The notes under the pieces are model-generated. The model worked only from the letters and a program-made list of their open reading frames with translations, was not told the origin of the DNA and did no database searches. Positions 1-11,336 of a DNA stretch of 64,000 nt are shown in pieces. Within the stretch, counting starts at the first letter, position 1. Each line of letters starts with the position of its first letter. Source of the DNA: Pyrenopolyporus hunteri (lineage: Eukaryota > Ascomycota > Sordariomycetes > Xylariales > Hypoxylaceae); the NCBI GenBank assembly GCA_902806595.1, contig CADCXC010000010.1:2408469-2472468 (forward strand), in the 5' to 3' direction. A program made the translations under genes and the position numbers.

Positions 1-2352
1 AGGGATCCCTTATTGGGCAATGTCGAATCCGAAGAAGTTGATGAAAAGAAGGCTGCTGTGTTCAGAAACATCCGCTCTATTCTTGACGGCACCAAAACCA
101 TCAAGCTTAACCTAGAGTTCCTCTATCGCAATAACCGCACTGATCTCAGCATTCTCAACAAAGTACGGGACAGCCTTGAGGGCCGACATTCCATCTTTCA
201 CACCGCCGTTACTTTCTGCAATGCCTTCATGAACCAGGGCACGACCAATGATAAATTCTTCCGAGACAATCTTGAGTGGCTAGGCAAGGCCGTAAATTGG
301 TCTAAATTCACCGCCACCGCAGCCCTGGGTGTTATCCATCGCGGGAACCTCTCCCAATCTAGGAAGCTCCTGGAACCATATCTCCCACGGGGTGCCGGTG
401 GTATCAGTGGCGGATCCCCTTACTCTCAAGGCGGAGCACTTTACGCGTACGGTCTCATCCATGCGAACCACGGCGCCGATGCTTTAGATTACCTGAAGAC
501 CCAGTTTACTGCTGCCGAGGAAGAAGTTATCCAGCACGGTGGCGCTCTAGGTTTAGGTCTCGCTGGAATGGCGAGCGGAAATGAAGAGATCTTTGAGAAT
601 CTCAAGGCTGTCCTTTACGCTGATTCTGCTCTAAACGGCGAGGCTGTGGGTCTTGCCATGGGCCTGATAATGTTAGGCACGGGCAACGTCAAGGCCCTAG
701 AGGACATGGTCGCCTACGCGCATGAGACGTCGCACGAAAAAAGCGTGAGAGGATTGGCCCTTGGTATGGCTTTGATCATGTATGGTCAGCAGGAAGGCGC
801 GGACGTTATGATCGAAGGCCTCCTGATGGACCCAGACGCAACATTGAGATACGGCGGCATTATGACGGTGGCGATGGCCTATTGCGGCACGGGAAGCAAT
901 AAAGCGATTCGAAAACTACTGCACGTCGCCGTCAGCGACGTGAATGACGATGTTAGACGAATCGCCGTCATGAGTCTGGGCTTTATCTTATTCCGCAAGC
1001 CTGGCAGCGTACCTCGCATGGTTGAGCTCCTTTCCGAGTCGTACAATCCCCACGTGCGTTACGGTTCTGCCATGGCGCTCGGCATCTCGTGCGCGGGGAC
1101 CGGCTTAGACGAGGCTATCGACCTGTTGGAGCCTATGATGAAGGATCCGACCGACTTCGTCAGACAAGGGGCGCTGATCGCCTTAGCCATGATAATGATC
1201 CAGCAAAACGAGGTGATGAACCCGAAAGTTGCGTCCATCCGCAAAACTCTCAAGAAGGTGGTCGGTGACCGCCACGAAGATGCCATGACCAAGTTTGGTG
1301 CGGCTCTCGCTTTAGGCATCATCGACGCTGGTGGGCGGAACTGCACAATCGGCCTGCAGACGCAGACCGGCAACCTCAACATGGCCGGCATCGTTGGCAT
1401 GGCCGTATTCACCCAATACTGGTATTGGTTCCCCTTCACGCACTTCTTGTCTCTGGCTTTCACCCCGACTTCTATTATCGCCCTTGATCACGACTTGGAT
1501 ATAATCGACGTCAAATTCCATTGCGCAACCAAACCAAGCCTCTTCGATTATCCTCCGGAACAAGAAGTCAAGGCAGAGGAGGGACCAACCATGATTGCCA
1601 CCGCCATCCTCTCCACTACCGCTCAGGCCAAACGCCGAGCCCAGAAGAAAGAGAAAGCTCAGCGGCGGGAAAGCATGGATATCGACCCTACCGCTACCCC
1701 GACCACCTCGAAGCCAGGTGCCGCCGGCGATAAGATGGAAGTCGACGCGAAGGCCAAGTCGAACGAGGACACGAAGGATAAAAAGGAGGGCGAGGTTCCG
1801 GCTTCAGGTGACAAGGAATCATCAACGCCTCCAACAGATAGCAAGAAGAAGTCAGAGAAGGAGAAACCGGGCTATGACATAGATAACATGAGCCGTGTCC
1901 TCCCCGGACAGCTCAAGTATATCAGCCTCGCTAAAGGCCGCTACTGGCCTGTCAAATTAGTGAGACCTGGACCACTGGTAAGATAGCCCGACGGCTTATC
2001 ACACTTCTCAAAATACTAACCGTAATTATAGCCTACCGGCGGCCCTATACTACTTCATGACATGCAGCCCGGCAAAGAAAAGGCGCTCATCGAAGAGAAG
2101 CTCAAGAAGGTAGCAACTGAGAAAGCTCCCGTCGCCGGCGGCAGCGGTCCGCGCAATGCCCGGCCGGTCGAGGAAGCTCTCTTCAACCGGCTAGGGCGGG
2201 GCCAGCTCGCTACCCCGAACCGGAACGACGTGGGTGGCGCCGCTGCGGCCGCTGGGGTATTGACTGCAATCGACGAAGATGCTGAAGGAGACGAGGAGGC
2301 GCAGCCCCCTCATGATTTCGATTACTATACCGAGGAGGAGGAAGATGATTAG
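1..2352 (+). CDS. RPN2: 26S proteasome regulatory subunit Rpn2 (5' end outside window)
   Basis: Rpn2 (PSMD1 in animals) is the large non-ATPase scaffold of the 26S proteasome base; it sits beside the Rpt ATPase ring and carries the ubiquitin receptor Rpn13. The frame is open from base 1, so the start is missing. Exons are 1-1977 and 2032-2352, joined by a 54-nt intron with GTAAGA, a TACTAAC branch site and TATAG. About 765 residues are visible, against roughly 1,000 for a full protein. Alanine/glycine-rich PC repeats (for example ALGLGLAGMASG) fill the first part. A Lys/Glu/Ser low-complexity insert follows, then a conserved block ending PTGGPILLHD across the intron, and an acidic tail ending EEEEDD. 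In known Rpn2 the C-terminal tail binds Rpn13. Identification is by recognised family sequence. Confidence 0.95.
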
Positions 2353-2729
2353 GTACCTACCTTACCTACACATCGCACCACCCCCCAGCGGAAAGAAAAA
2401 AACAGAAAAAAAAAAAAAAAAGAGACGGGCTCGCGTACTCTTATGTGTTGTTTGTAACATAGAAGATGGCGTCCGCAAAGTATTAATCAACAAGACTTTC
2501 TAGACTTCAAGGGTACCAAATAACTATTTCATGTTGAATTTAACTCGACCAATTTTTTCAGCACGGTCAAGGACAACGTTTCCAGAGTTGTCTGGGACCA
2601 GTCACAATGCAAATATGAAAGATGGAGCACTTTCGTACATTTGCATACTAGATATGCCTGGCTAGGTAGGTAGGTATGTAAGTACCTAGGGAGGCATCTA
2701 ACGGCTACCATAAAGAGCTTGGTCATCCG
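2353..2729. other. Convergent intergenic spacer
   Basis: This is the 3' spacer between RPN2 (plus) and the secreted HExxH protein (minus). It holds an A-rich tract at about 2396-2421, just past the RPN2 stop, and one TAGG-type repeat near 2660-2690. Nothing in it looks coding. Confidence 0.6.
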
Positions 2730-3257
2730 TTACATCCCATCGGCGAGCATGGCATCGACTAGTTGGACATGGCGGTTACCATTCGTCTCGCTCCACTCGC
2801 TCTCGTAATTCAACCCGTAAGGCCAAAAATGGCCGCCGCCGCAGTTGATCTTAGCATTGGGGCCGTCCCACGAGCGGAGCAGCGGCGTTGCTGTCGGCCA
2901 GTTGTTCGCTGCGCAGTGCTGATCGAAGGCAGCCGTCTGTCCAACGCCAAGCGTATGCGCAATCTCGTGCATTGCTGTGCGTTCCGTCATATAAGACCGG
3001 TCGGAGCCAAATCGGAGGTCTCCGTTATAGTTCGCCTCAGCTGTGGGCACGCCTGGAGAATAATAGACTCGGACGGTTTTTCTAGCGTCCGAGAAACGGG
3101 CGTATCGGGCCACGGCAAGATTCATCGCAGCTTCGATCCGGGTGTATGCCTCGGCCTGGTCTGCCGTTGGATTAGACTCTTTTTGTAGCGTCCATGTTAT
3201 CGCCCCCGACACGATGGAGGCGTATGTTAAAGCATCGGCGAGGATAGCGAAGCGCAT
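2730..3257 (-). CDS. Small secreted HExxH metallopeptidase-like protein
   Basis: A single-exon 175-residue protein. The N-terminus (about residues 1-19, MRFAILADALTYASIVSGA) looks like a short signal peptide, so secretion is inferred. Residues 97-106 read HEIAHTLGVG, a zinc-peptidase HExxH helix. The conserved later part contains INCGGGHFWPYGLNYESE (about 137-154) with two Cys (115, 139) and several His. The metzincin consensus HExxHxxGxxH would need His at 107, but Gln is there, so a third zinc ligand, if any, must come from elsewhere, for example His143. I recognise the general type: fungal secreted proteins of this sort sometimes carry a C-terminal ricin-B lectin domain, which is absent here. 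Substrate and activity are unknown. It is convergent with RPN2. Confidence 0.75.
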   Translation of the reverse strand: MRFAILADALTYASIVSGAITWTLQKESNPTADQAEAYTRIEAAMNLAVARYARFSDARKTVRVYYSPGVPTAEANYNGDLRFGSDRSYMTERTAMHEIAHTLGVGQTAAFDQHCAANNWPTATPLLRSWDGPNAKINCGGGHFWPYGLNYESEWSETNGNRHVQLVDAMLADGM

Positions 3258-6200
3258 GTCGTGCCGTTGTTAAGTAGATGTAATGTTCGATGATATTGAT
3301 GCTCCTTGGTAGATTGTGTAGTTTGGGAACGGTTAACGTCAAAGTCATTGGCTACATACGTCCATACATATAATATGACGAACCAATTCTCCTTCTCCCT
3401 TATTCATCCTCATGGTTAAACTCTAACCCTATGGTATGACATGGTAACTGGCATGTTTTTGATATGCGGTACCGGTTTAACATCTTCCGGTCGGCATCCG
3501 AACGTGTACCTACCTACAAGCTACAGAACGGAGAAATTATGTGCCACGGAACTAAATAAACGAGTGTTGGGATTTAGTTCACCCGCCTATCTAGTATATG
3601 TAGCCATCTTCATACGATACGTGGTAATTTCGGACGACTGTCCTCCGACCTAGATTGTGGAAACAACGCCGAGGTCTTGGCAAAATATGTAGCAGAATAC
3701 ACCGTTTAGGTCAACCACGTAGTAAGGGAAACAACTGCGTTGCTGCGCGGGCTATCTATCTATCCAGGCCGAAGGCCAGGGTATGCCCGCATACATAACG
3801 AGAACAAAAGGGACATATGTCCCATATTCCCACAACACAGCACTATACACTCATAGATACTTTGGTAACTTAAGTAGATACTCACTCGGTATGTATGAAG
3901 CAAGGACGGTTAGCGGGGCTATATTTCTTTAACCAGCTACAGATGTAAAAGGCGTAGGCTATCCTTATATATGACAGATGGCTGGGTACCCAGTGAAAGG
4001 TAGAAGATCAACCTTACGGATAATTCTGCTAGTTCCCTTCCTTACCCGTGTTAACTGTCTGGTGCCTGGTACTTACGACCCGAGAAAAAGTGAGGGCTCA
4101 AGAGAAAAAAAATTAGCTAGGGTATTCCGACTTCGGGTTATACTGAGAAACATCGACCTAGTGATAGGGATTTGCGGCTAAAACTGGTGCAGAGTTTTCG
4201 GGGGGTACGAGATTTAACATTCACTATACTAGTATCTCGAGCTATATCTCCACCCGTAAGGCTATCCGCTTCAGAGGATATGCTTAGGAATCCGGGCCAA
4301 TATAGAAAGTCACGCCGCTCGTGTAGCACGAGAAACAAATAGAGGCTTTGAATGTCCGCCTCCCGGAACTAGGACATTGCCAGTGTACCTAGGTAGGTAT
4401 GTGTTTGTTGGATACCCATACTTCGTCAACACAGAAGCCGCAGTACTTACTATTCTCTGAGGTTCCCAGGTTTCTGGGTTTCTATAGACGGCCCCCACAA
4501 CCCGAGGCGAAAGGATTGGCCGAAAGCCTCCTTATTTTGGTGTAAACAGAGCATCACACGGTCGGCAAGGGAAAGGGCGGCGCCGATGCTAATACCTCAA
4601 CGTCGGTTTTTCTAAACGAAACTTAAAACCGAGGACGAGATGAATCCCACTCCTGATAGCTTGATCGAGCGGTGAGTTGTGATGAGAGTAGGGGATTTCC
4701 AACCTTCCTAGCTTATCTTGATTATTATTTTAGCCTCGGAAATTGATGAAGAAGAGCTCGGTAGGCGGGATACTAGTCGATATACCGGAGCCGAAGGGAA
4801 GAAATAAGGTCCAGTGCTGGAGTAGCTGTTGGCCTCTTCTATTGTCGGGGTAAGAAACAAAATCCAGCTCAGGGCGGGTTCAAGACTAGCAAACTGTGTG
4901 AATTACGGAATGGCTACTGTGTATAGACGTGTGACATGCGGATATCGTCCTCGGTATCTTCTAGTGATAACGTGGACGTACGACCGGCTGTAACTCGGGC
5001 TTTAAGTATATCTTTGAGTGGTCCCATAAGCCCTTCGGAGTTGATACGTCTAAATAAGTAGAAGATGCTTGACTAAGGGATCTGCCCAGGCAAGTACCGC
5101 CACGTAACTTAACCTCCCTACCTACCTACCTAGGTACCTACCTACCTAGGTAAGTATTTGATTTTGGGAATAAGCCGGCTACCGGTCCGGGGTCGAGAAC
5201 GTGACAGGTCCCGAATGCCGCCAAATCGTCGGGACTCGGGAGGAAGCAAGATAGTAATTTGTGGGGGCAGCTTTCCGCACCAGCGAGGGCTGTCAGCCCT
5301 GCTGCAGCCCTGTAAGCCTGGTAAATGCAGGTCTTAAATAGTGCTATTTTAGACGTACCAGGGGGTAGGTAAGGGGGAACCTTAGGTTGCTACCTAATAC
5401 ATACATGTACCTAGGTAGGTATCTATGCCTAGCGGTGAACGGCTCCCAGTCTTTTTTGCATCCAGTCTTCTGCCGTCATGCACCCCGAGCCAAGCCGAAG
5501 TACTTCGTAACCCCCGTTGTAACCCGCCTGCAGTTTCGACATTTATTTTTGATTTTCGGTTTCCTCGAAACCTATCGTCCACATCTACGTATATCCGCTT
5601 CCGAGAGAGAATTGAAAAAGGAAAAAAAAAAAAAAAAAAAATCAAGAAGAAGAATCAATCAATCAGTCACTCACTCACTCACTTGGTAGGTACCTACTAT
5701 ACATACATCCTATACCAATGGTAGGTTGACGAGATGGGGGGCCATGCTCTGTAATGCGCCTGCACTTCCTATCTGGATGATTCTGTTGGAACGGTCGAAT
5801 TGATGGGTCTTGTCTCTTGCTTCCTCCTCCCAAGGTGTTATCTAACCTTAGTTGTTAAGAATCTAACTCGAAATTTTCTCTTTTCTCCTCTCGCCCTTCT
5901 TGCTTTCTCTTTCTTTCCCCTTTTCCTTCGCCTCGGGAATAGTCCGTAACCTGCCATCCACCGATTTATCTCCTTCTTGTTTCCTCCCCCCTCCCCCTCC
6001 CCCCTCCTCTCCCGTTCGCCGACGCCGTCTGTGGCGGTCGGCGTCACGCATCGAGGTACGATCGCGGTTTGGCGGCGACCGGCAGCCGAGAGAAATCGGT
6101 GTCCCTTCGAGTCTCTTCTATTTCCTCGACCCAACTCCCGTGACTTTCAAAGCCAACGTATCTCCCCAGTTTGTTCTCGATTTTCTCCTCCCTTCGTCAC

Positions 6201-6556
6201 TGTCCCTAACAAATTTGACCAGATTAGTACCTATATAATTGACACTGGTGCTTGGAGATAGCTCTTCTCCCCAACGACACCGCGGTTGCTTCTAACTATC
6301 ATGATCTTTCTCCGTCACCTTTCTGGGTGAGGCACGTTATCAAATTTTCCCAGAGAGAAAGGTTCCGCGCTCTGAGCCAGCCTCCACTGTCCTGGAGGAC
6401 CCACGAGTCGAGAATTTGCCGCCTCGACAACTGCACAGGCCGACGCTACTGATACACGCTATATCTCTGCAACGCGCTGCTATGGGCACAGTGCAGAAAT
6501 ATCTCTACCCTATTTTACTCTAGGGCGGCACTCAGCGTGGACTCTAAACCAAAGCT
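3258..6556. other. 3.3-kb divergent intergenic region, no gene seen
   Basis: This region lies between two divergently transcribed genes. The only open frames are short, overlap on both strands and resemble no protein. It contains scattered TAGG/CCTA repeats, an A-run at about 5622-5641, and a strongly pyrimidine-rich stretch at about 5875-6015 with C/T runs. That stretch is typical of fungal promoters or 5' leaders and probably belongs to the sulfite oxidase gene downstream. No tRNA was recognised. Confidence 0.55.
5116..5152. repeat. CCTA/TAGG tetranucleotide repeat with palindromic centre
   Basis: A run of CCTA units flips to TAGG units around CCTAGG and GGTACC palindromes. It is one of the clearest examples of a repeat that recurs in nearly every intergenic region of this window. 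Confidence 0.85.
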
Positions 6557-8401
6557 ATGTCGATACCAACCTCAAGGCGGCTTGGCCTGGAGTTGGCGAA
6601 AGCGATAAGGAGACCAGGCCCGTGTCCTAGGTATTGTCAGAATCCCGACAGTCGACAGCGAGCTGTCCACAGTGCCAGATTCTTTAGCTTCCGAGCCGCT
6701 TTCCGAGCCGCTTTCCGAGCCGCATCGCCCAAAACCGCATCGCCTTCGCCGCCCACTCGTCGTCTGCATCCCCTCCCTTTCCTTGCTGCAGGCGGTGGAC
6801 TTCTCACCATTTTGTTCTCGGTACTTCAGCCTATTACCAGCGAGTCACTCGAACAACCCCGAGACGTAGACCCTCCGCCGCACACACCGACCTCCGACAA
6901 TGACGACAAGTTACCCCGTTACCGACTCGTAGAGGTTAAAGAGCACGGGCCAAAGTCCGAAAGACCTTGGGTTGTATATGAAGACAAGGTATACGACATC
7001 ACAGACTGGGTGCCTGCTCACCCCGGGGGCGAGGTTATCCTCCGTGCCGCCGGTGGTAGTATTGAACCGTACTGGGACATATTTTCTATTCATAAGTCGC
7101 CATACGTTCGCGAGATCCTCGAACAATACATCATCGGAAAAGTGCATCCGGATGATCTTGAGGATGGACGGCCGTTGCAGGACCATATCGAAGATCCATT
7201 TATTGACGATCCGGTTAGGGACCCGAGATTGATACAGCTAACGCAGAAGCCGTGCAATGCGGAGACCCCCGGGGACGAATTAGCAGAATCGTTCCTGACC
7301 CCGAACGAGGTGTTTTATGTCCGTAACCACATGTGGGTTCCCGTCGTGGAGGAGGCCGAAGCCGAGGACCATAATATCACAGTTGAGCTTCCCGACGGCG
7401 ATAGTAAGACGTATAGCATTAAGGATCTCAAGGCTCGTTTTAAGCAACACACGGTTACGGCTGTCTTGCAATGCTCTGGTAATCGACGTAATGACATGAC
7501 CCGCTACGCTAAGAAAACGAACGGTTTACAATGGACAGTCGGCGCCATCAGCTGTGCTAAATGGGAAGGCGTACGACTGCGAGACGTACTTGCTGACGCT
7601 GGTCTGTCGCTCGAGGATCCGGGAGAGGATGCTCGGCACGTTCAATTCTCGGGACTGGAGGCGTACGGCGCCAGCATACCGATCGCGCCGGTTCTCGATC
7701 CCATGGGAGACGTGTTGCTTGCGTTCAAGATGAACGACGCGCCTCTCCCGCGTGATCATGGTTTCCCAGTAAGGGTCATTGTCCCAGGTCACGTAGCGGC
7801 AAGATCTGTTAAGTGGGTAAACAAGATCGTGGTTAGCGACGAGGAGAGCAATACGACGTGGCAACGCCGCGATTACAAGTGTTTCGGGCCTAACGAGGTC
7901 AACCAGGACTGGGACAAGTACAAGGCAATTCAAGTGATGCCTGTGACGAGTGCGATTACGCGTACGAGATTGAAAGCTAAGCATGAACCGCTCGGCGAAA
8001 GAGACGAGGGCTCAGTCGAGGATCTTGTTGTCCAAATTGAGGGTTATGCTTACTCGGGCGGTGGGCGAGAGATACAGCGGGTTGATATCAGCCTCAACGG
8101 TGGAGAGACGTGGGATCAGGCGCAGCTGATCGACGACACCAAGCTCGAAAGAGGAAGCAAAGCGTGGTGCTGGAAGAGATGGAAATACGAGGCGAAGCTA
8201 CCCGAAGTTGCTCGCTGGCCGAAAGGCGAGTCGAAGACCACAATTGTCGTCAAGGCCACGGACGATGCGTACAATACCCAGCCCGAGAACCATAAGAGCA
8301 TATATAACTTGAGGGGCAATCTGGCCACAGCCTGGCATCGCGTGGACCTTGACTATGCCGCTACTATAAGGGATGTGATGGGGGGTAAGAATAGAGAATG
8401 A
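6557..8401 (+). CDS. Sulfite oxidase, mitochondrial (cytochrome b5 + molybdopterin domains)
   Basis: Oxidises sulfite to sulfate, the last step of sulfur amino-acid breakdown, passing electrons through a b5 heme to cytochrome c. The gene is one exon of 614 residues. Residues 1-60 are Arg/Ala/Ser-rich with no acidic run, as in a mitochondrial presequence, and include a triple FRAA repeat (about 45-56). A hydrophobic segment (about 75-92) could anchor the protein in the inner membrane, leaving the catalytic part in the intermembrane space. A cytochrome b5 domain follows (about 122-200) with heme ligands His155 in HPGG and His179. The molybdopterin domain (from about 245) has the Mo-binding Cys306 in LQCSGNRR. 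A Mo-co dimerisation domain ends the protein. There is no FAD domain, which argues against nitrate reductase. Confidence 0.92.
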   Translation: MSIPTSRRLGLELAKAIRRPGPCPRYCQNPDSRQRAVHSARFFSFRAAFRAAFRAASPKTASPSPPTRRLHPLPFLAAGGGLLTILFSVLQPITSESLEQPRDVDPPPHTPTSDNDDKLPRYRLVEVKEHGPKSERPWVVYEDKVYDITDWVPAHPGGEVILRAAGGSIEPYWDIFSIHKSPYVREILEQYIIGKVHPDDLEDGRPLQDHIEDPFIDDPVRDPRLIQLTQKPCNAETPGDELAESFLTPNEVFYVRNHMWVPVVEEAEAEDHNITVELPDGDSKTYSIKDLKARFKQHTVTAVLQCSGNRRNDMTRYAKKTNGLQWTVGAISCAKWEGVRLRDVLADAGLSLEDPGEDARHVQFSGLEAYGASIPIAPVLDPMGDVLLAFKMNDAPLPRDHGFPVRVIVPGHVAARSVKWVNKIVVSDEESNTTWQRRDYKCFGPNEVNQDWDKYKAIQVMPVTSAITRTRLKAKHEPLGERDEGSVEDLVVQIEGYAYSGGGREIQRVDISLNGGETWDQAQLIDDTKLERGSKAWCWKRWKYEAKLPEVARWPKGESKTTIVVKATDDAYNTQPENHKSIYNLRGNLATAWHRVDLDYAATIRDVMGGKNRE

Positions 8402-8983
8402 ATAGGACCTAGACCATCGACGCGGCAAGAAGAGAAGATAACGACGCCTAGGGCCCATCAGTCTACGTGGTCGAATGAGGGCCGAAGCTTTTCTATCTAG
8501 ATTTTAGGAGCCAGCGTGGGTTGTTACAGCACTAGAATATAATGTCTATAATATTAATGTCGTAGAGAAGATGAATATCTTGAGCTCATTGCATTCCGAT
8601 GCATTCAAATGAACCAACTACTGTCCATCGCCCGTAGATAAATTTGGAATCTACGCAGCCTTGCGTTGAATACTTAGTATAGCCCGTTAAGCCGGCTCAA
8701 CAGTCAAATCATACATTGGTTAGGTATGTTATCGTTGTCACTTTAGAACCACAATACCCCCTACCTTCTCCCTATGCATCCAACTTTTATAGCTCGGTTA
8801 TCATTACGCAACCGGGTAGATAGAAGGGAAAGAGGGGGAAGAAGGGGATGAATAAATAAATGAATTAATAAAGACGGGGCTTATGTTCTCGTGGGTACAT
8901 CGGCGTGTGGTCGTTAGTAATTATAGGATTTAACTCCAACTGGACAGCTCAATTAATACAACGATGACCAATCCGTCTGATGC
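8402..8983. other. Convergent intergenic spacer
   Basis: The 3' spacer between sulfite oxidase (plus) and the MARVEL gene (minus). It is moderately AT-rich, with ATAATGTCTATAATATTAATG-like and AATAAATAAATGAATTAATAAA-like stretches that could serve 3'-end formation. No coding signal was seen. Confidence 0.5.
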
Positions 8984-9646
8984 TTAGGCTCCGGGGTAAC
9001 CATGCGGCTTGGCGGGAGCACCGGTATTTTGACCACGGCTTCGCAAGGAGTCGAGGGCATCAATGACGGTAAGAAATGTGAAGATGGCCCTACGCATCGA
9101 TTATCAGTCCCTTATTTCTTTCACTGCCACGCCGGCCGTTAGTACGCTCGGGCAGGAGGGAGATCAGCGGCGGAAGCATGGTGTAGAAGACATACCAGAG
9201 GAAGAATCCGAAGGCGACGGCGGCCTCGGCGGAGCCGCAGTACGAGTTGGCACCGCAGTCGTAAGGGCCCCCGACGAAGACGGCCAGGGCGATAGCTCCG
9301 GCAAACCAGAAGATCGTAGTTAGGGCGTTGAGGGCCAGGGCCGCCAACCGGTGGAAGACGTTCGTCAAGTACAACGGAGTCACGCCTACGTATAGCAGCA
9401 CCAGCAGCGACCACACCGAGTTGAAAATCATGAAATTGACGCGCGACGGCGAGTAGCCGCCAAAGCCTAACCAGCCATTATATCGGCTGGCCACTGTGAA
9501 GAAAAGAAGGCATAATGTTAGCTACCCAGGTATTCATTTTGTTTTGGATGAAGAATGGGTAACGAACTGTATGCTGTCAGGCCGAGTTCGATTATGGCGA
9601 AGACAGCGGCTACGATGTGGACTATAGGAACGAACCCGTACGCCAT
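8984..9646 (-). CDS. MARVEL-domain four-helix membrane protein
   Basis: A predicted 160-residue membrane protein of the fungal MARVEL family, whose members are associated with membrane domains; its exact role is unknown. My model has three exons (transcript order): 9646-9568, 9493-9196, 9089-8984. The start is MAYGFVPIVHI, a typical family N-terminus. The first intron begins GTTCGT (weak) and ends TTCACAG; the second begins GTATGT and ends GCGTAG. All phases join in frame. Four hydrophobic segments are visible: IVHIVAAVFAIIELGLTAY, a second containing SVWSLLVLLYVGV, a third around TIFWFAGAIALAVFVGG, and a last around AAVAFGFFLWAIFTF. A cysteine-bearing loop (PYDCGANSYCGS) lies before the last helix, and the tail is short and basic. 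The stop is at 8984-8986. Confidence 0.85.
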
Positions 9647-9970
9647 CTTGATTAGGTACGTTGTTAAGATATGGGAGGTGTGCGATACAGTATCAGCTCT
9701 CGATGACGGAAATGTGTGTCCGGAAGTGTCGCTAGCGGCGTAGGTCCGCCCCTTAAACAGAGACCGGCGGTGGTATATCTTGGATGTGAGATGAGATGGA
9801 GATGAGATGGAGATGAGGGGACTCAAAGATGCAAATTATGATGGCGGAATCAAGAGTCGGCGAGGCGAATTAGAGGTAGGTAGGCGCATGTATATGTTAT
9901 AGGTATGTAGGTTGGTATGTTATATGTAATACCTTACTCCTTTGACGTCCAATATGAACGAGACTTACAT

Positions 9971-10000
9971 GTGGCATGGCGTGGCGTGGCGTGGCGTGGC
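9971..10000. repeat. TGGCG pentanucleotide tandem repeat
   Basis: About six imperfect copies of a 5-bp GTGGC unit. It is upstream of the MARVEL gene start. Confidence 0.85.
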
Positions 10001-10051
10001 GGGCAAAGCTGGGCGAGGCAGGCTCGATATAACGATGACGATTCGCCCAGA

Positions 10052-10089
10052 CGATGTGCGATGTGCGATGTGTGATGTACGATGTGCCA
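10052..10089. repeat. CGATGTG tandem repeat
   Basis: About five copies of a 7- to 8-bp CGATGTG/CGATGTGT unit, with single transitions between copies. Confidence 0.8.
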
Positions 10090-10220
10090 TACGCACACGC
10101 AGTAGGAAACTTGGAACCAGCCGTTAGCATGAGTGGTGTGTATAAGCGACAGGGATCTGAGTCTTGGACGCCGAGTAGATGACGTTGACGTGGACTGCCC
10201 CGACTATGTACCTATACCCT

Positions 10221-10790
10221 GGTCCAAATGCCCCAAACCGCTAAACCACCAAAACTCATGGTTTCATAGTCTGATTACACAGTAGGCCCGCACTATACGC
10301 TATACTGTATTTTTTTTAGGTGTTAAATCCACTATAATTATAGCGTACTTAACGTTTTATTATAATATTTTCGTATATAATATTTTTATTTTTTAATTAT
10401 TATAAATATATATTATATTTCGTTATAAATATTATTATAAATATTATTATAAATATTATTATAAATATTATTATAAATATAAATTTTATAACGTTTAAAA
10501 TTATTATCGTTTAATATATTATTTATATATATATAATTTACGAAAATATATTATAATTTAATAATTATAAAACGTTAAAAATTTTAAAATTAATAAAATA
10601 TAAAAATATATTTTAATTAATTAAATTAATTTAATATAATAAAACGTTAAATATTTTAAAATATTTTATAATTATAATAAATTTAATATTTAAAAAAATA
10701 TAATATAACGTATAATACGGGTTTATTATATAATTAAATTATAAAACTATAAATTTTAACGGTTTAGCGGTTTAGGTTAAATGGCCCACC
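10221..10790. mobile_element. AT-rich island with terminal inverted repeats, probably a RIP-degraded small transposon
   Basis: The left edge (10221-10247) and the reverse complement of the right edge (10761-10787) share a perfect 13-bp core, AAACCGCTAAACC (10235-10247 on the left), and are similar over about 27 bp. Between them, from about 10305 to 10760, the sequence is almost pure A/T and the few cytosines are nearly all followed by G. A short ATTATAAAT tandem array lies near 10430-10490. No open frame exists. The structure fits a non-autonomous DNA element or transposon remnant mutated by a RIP-like C-to-T process. No target-site duplication could be fixed by eye. Confidence 0.6.
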
Positions 10791-11204
10791 GTCACCTACC
10801 TAAGTATTTACATGTATGTACTTATATACGTAATACATAGTAGGTAGTGGTGGTAATAGGTAGTACGTAATCCCCCATAGATTTTACTATGACTACTTAA
10901 CTCGGCGTTGTGTTCCGCTGGTTGGAATGCCGTACGTCTTATACGTAGGTACTCAATACAATGGAGTATATAGAGGTAGATAACCCCTTCCGTCATGTAT
11001 GAGGGGACTACCTAGGTAGAAAGATCAAGGAGCCATAGCCAGCGTGATGTGACGTAATTGTGTTGATTTAGGTAAAACGCTTACCACGTCGGGTAAGTGG
11101 CTTAACGCGTGACCATTTCAATCGACGGTGCCTAACCTATAGGACGTGCCTATACCTAATCGGATCTATTGCTTCGAGCTCCACCCCCCGTAATTATATA
11201 ATTT

Positions 11205-11336
11205 GCGTAGGTAGGTACCTAAGTAGGTAGATAATTATATGTTGCACCAATAGGTACACTACCTTTCAACACACCTCTCCCAAGAAAGCTGGAAGTCTAC
11301 TATATAGGTACCTACCTGGGTACCTAGGTAGGTATT
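11205..11336. repeat. TAGG/CCTA palindromic repeat cluster
   Basis: Two runs of TAGG/CCTA units (about 11205-11232 and 11303-11336) with internal GGTACC and CCTAGG palindromes, upstream of the GDPD gene. Confidence 0.8.

Noticed and set aside
1059..1463. Antisense frames within RPN2
   Set aside because: Shadows of the well-supported RPN2 reading frame.
5387..5724. Overlapping open frames on both strands near an A-run
   Set aside because: Mutually overlapping, end in homopolymer-derived lysines, and are not protein-like.
5838..6261. Arg/Gly- and Ser/Pro-rich frames on both strands
   Set aside because: Produced by a pyrimidine-rich tract that looks like a promoter or 5' leader, not coding sequence.
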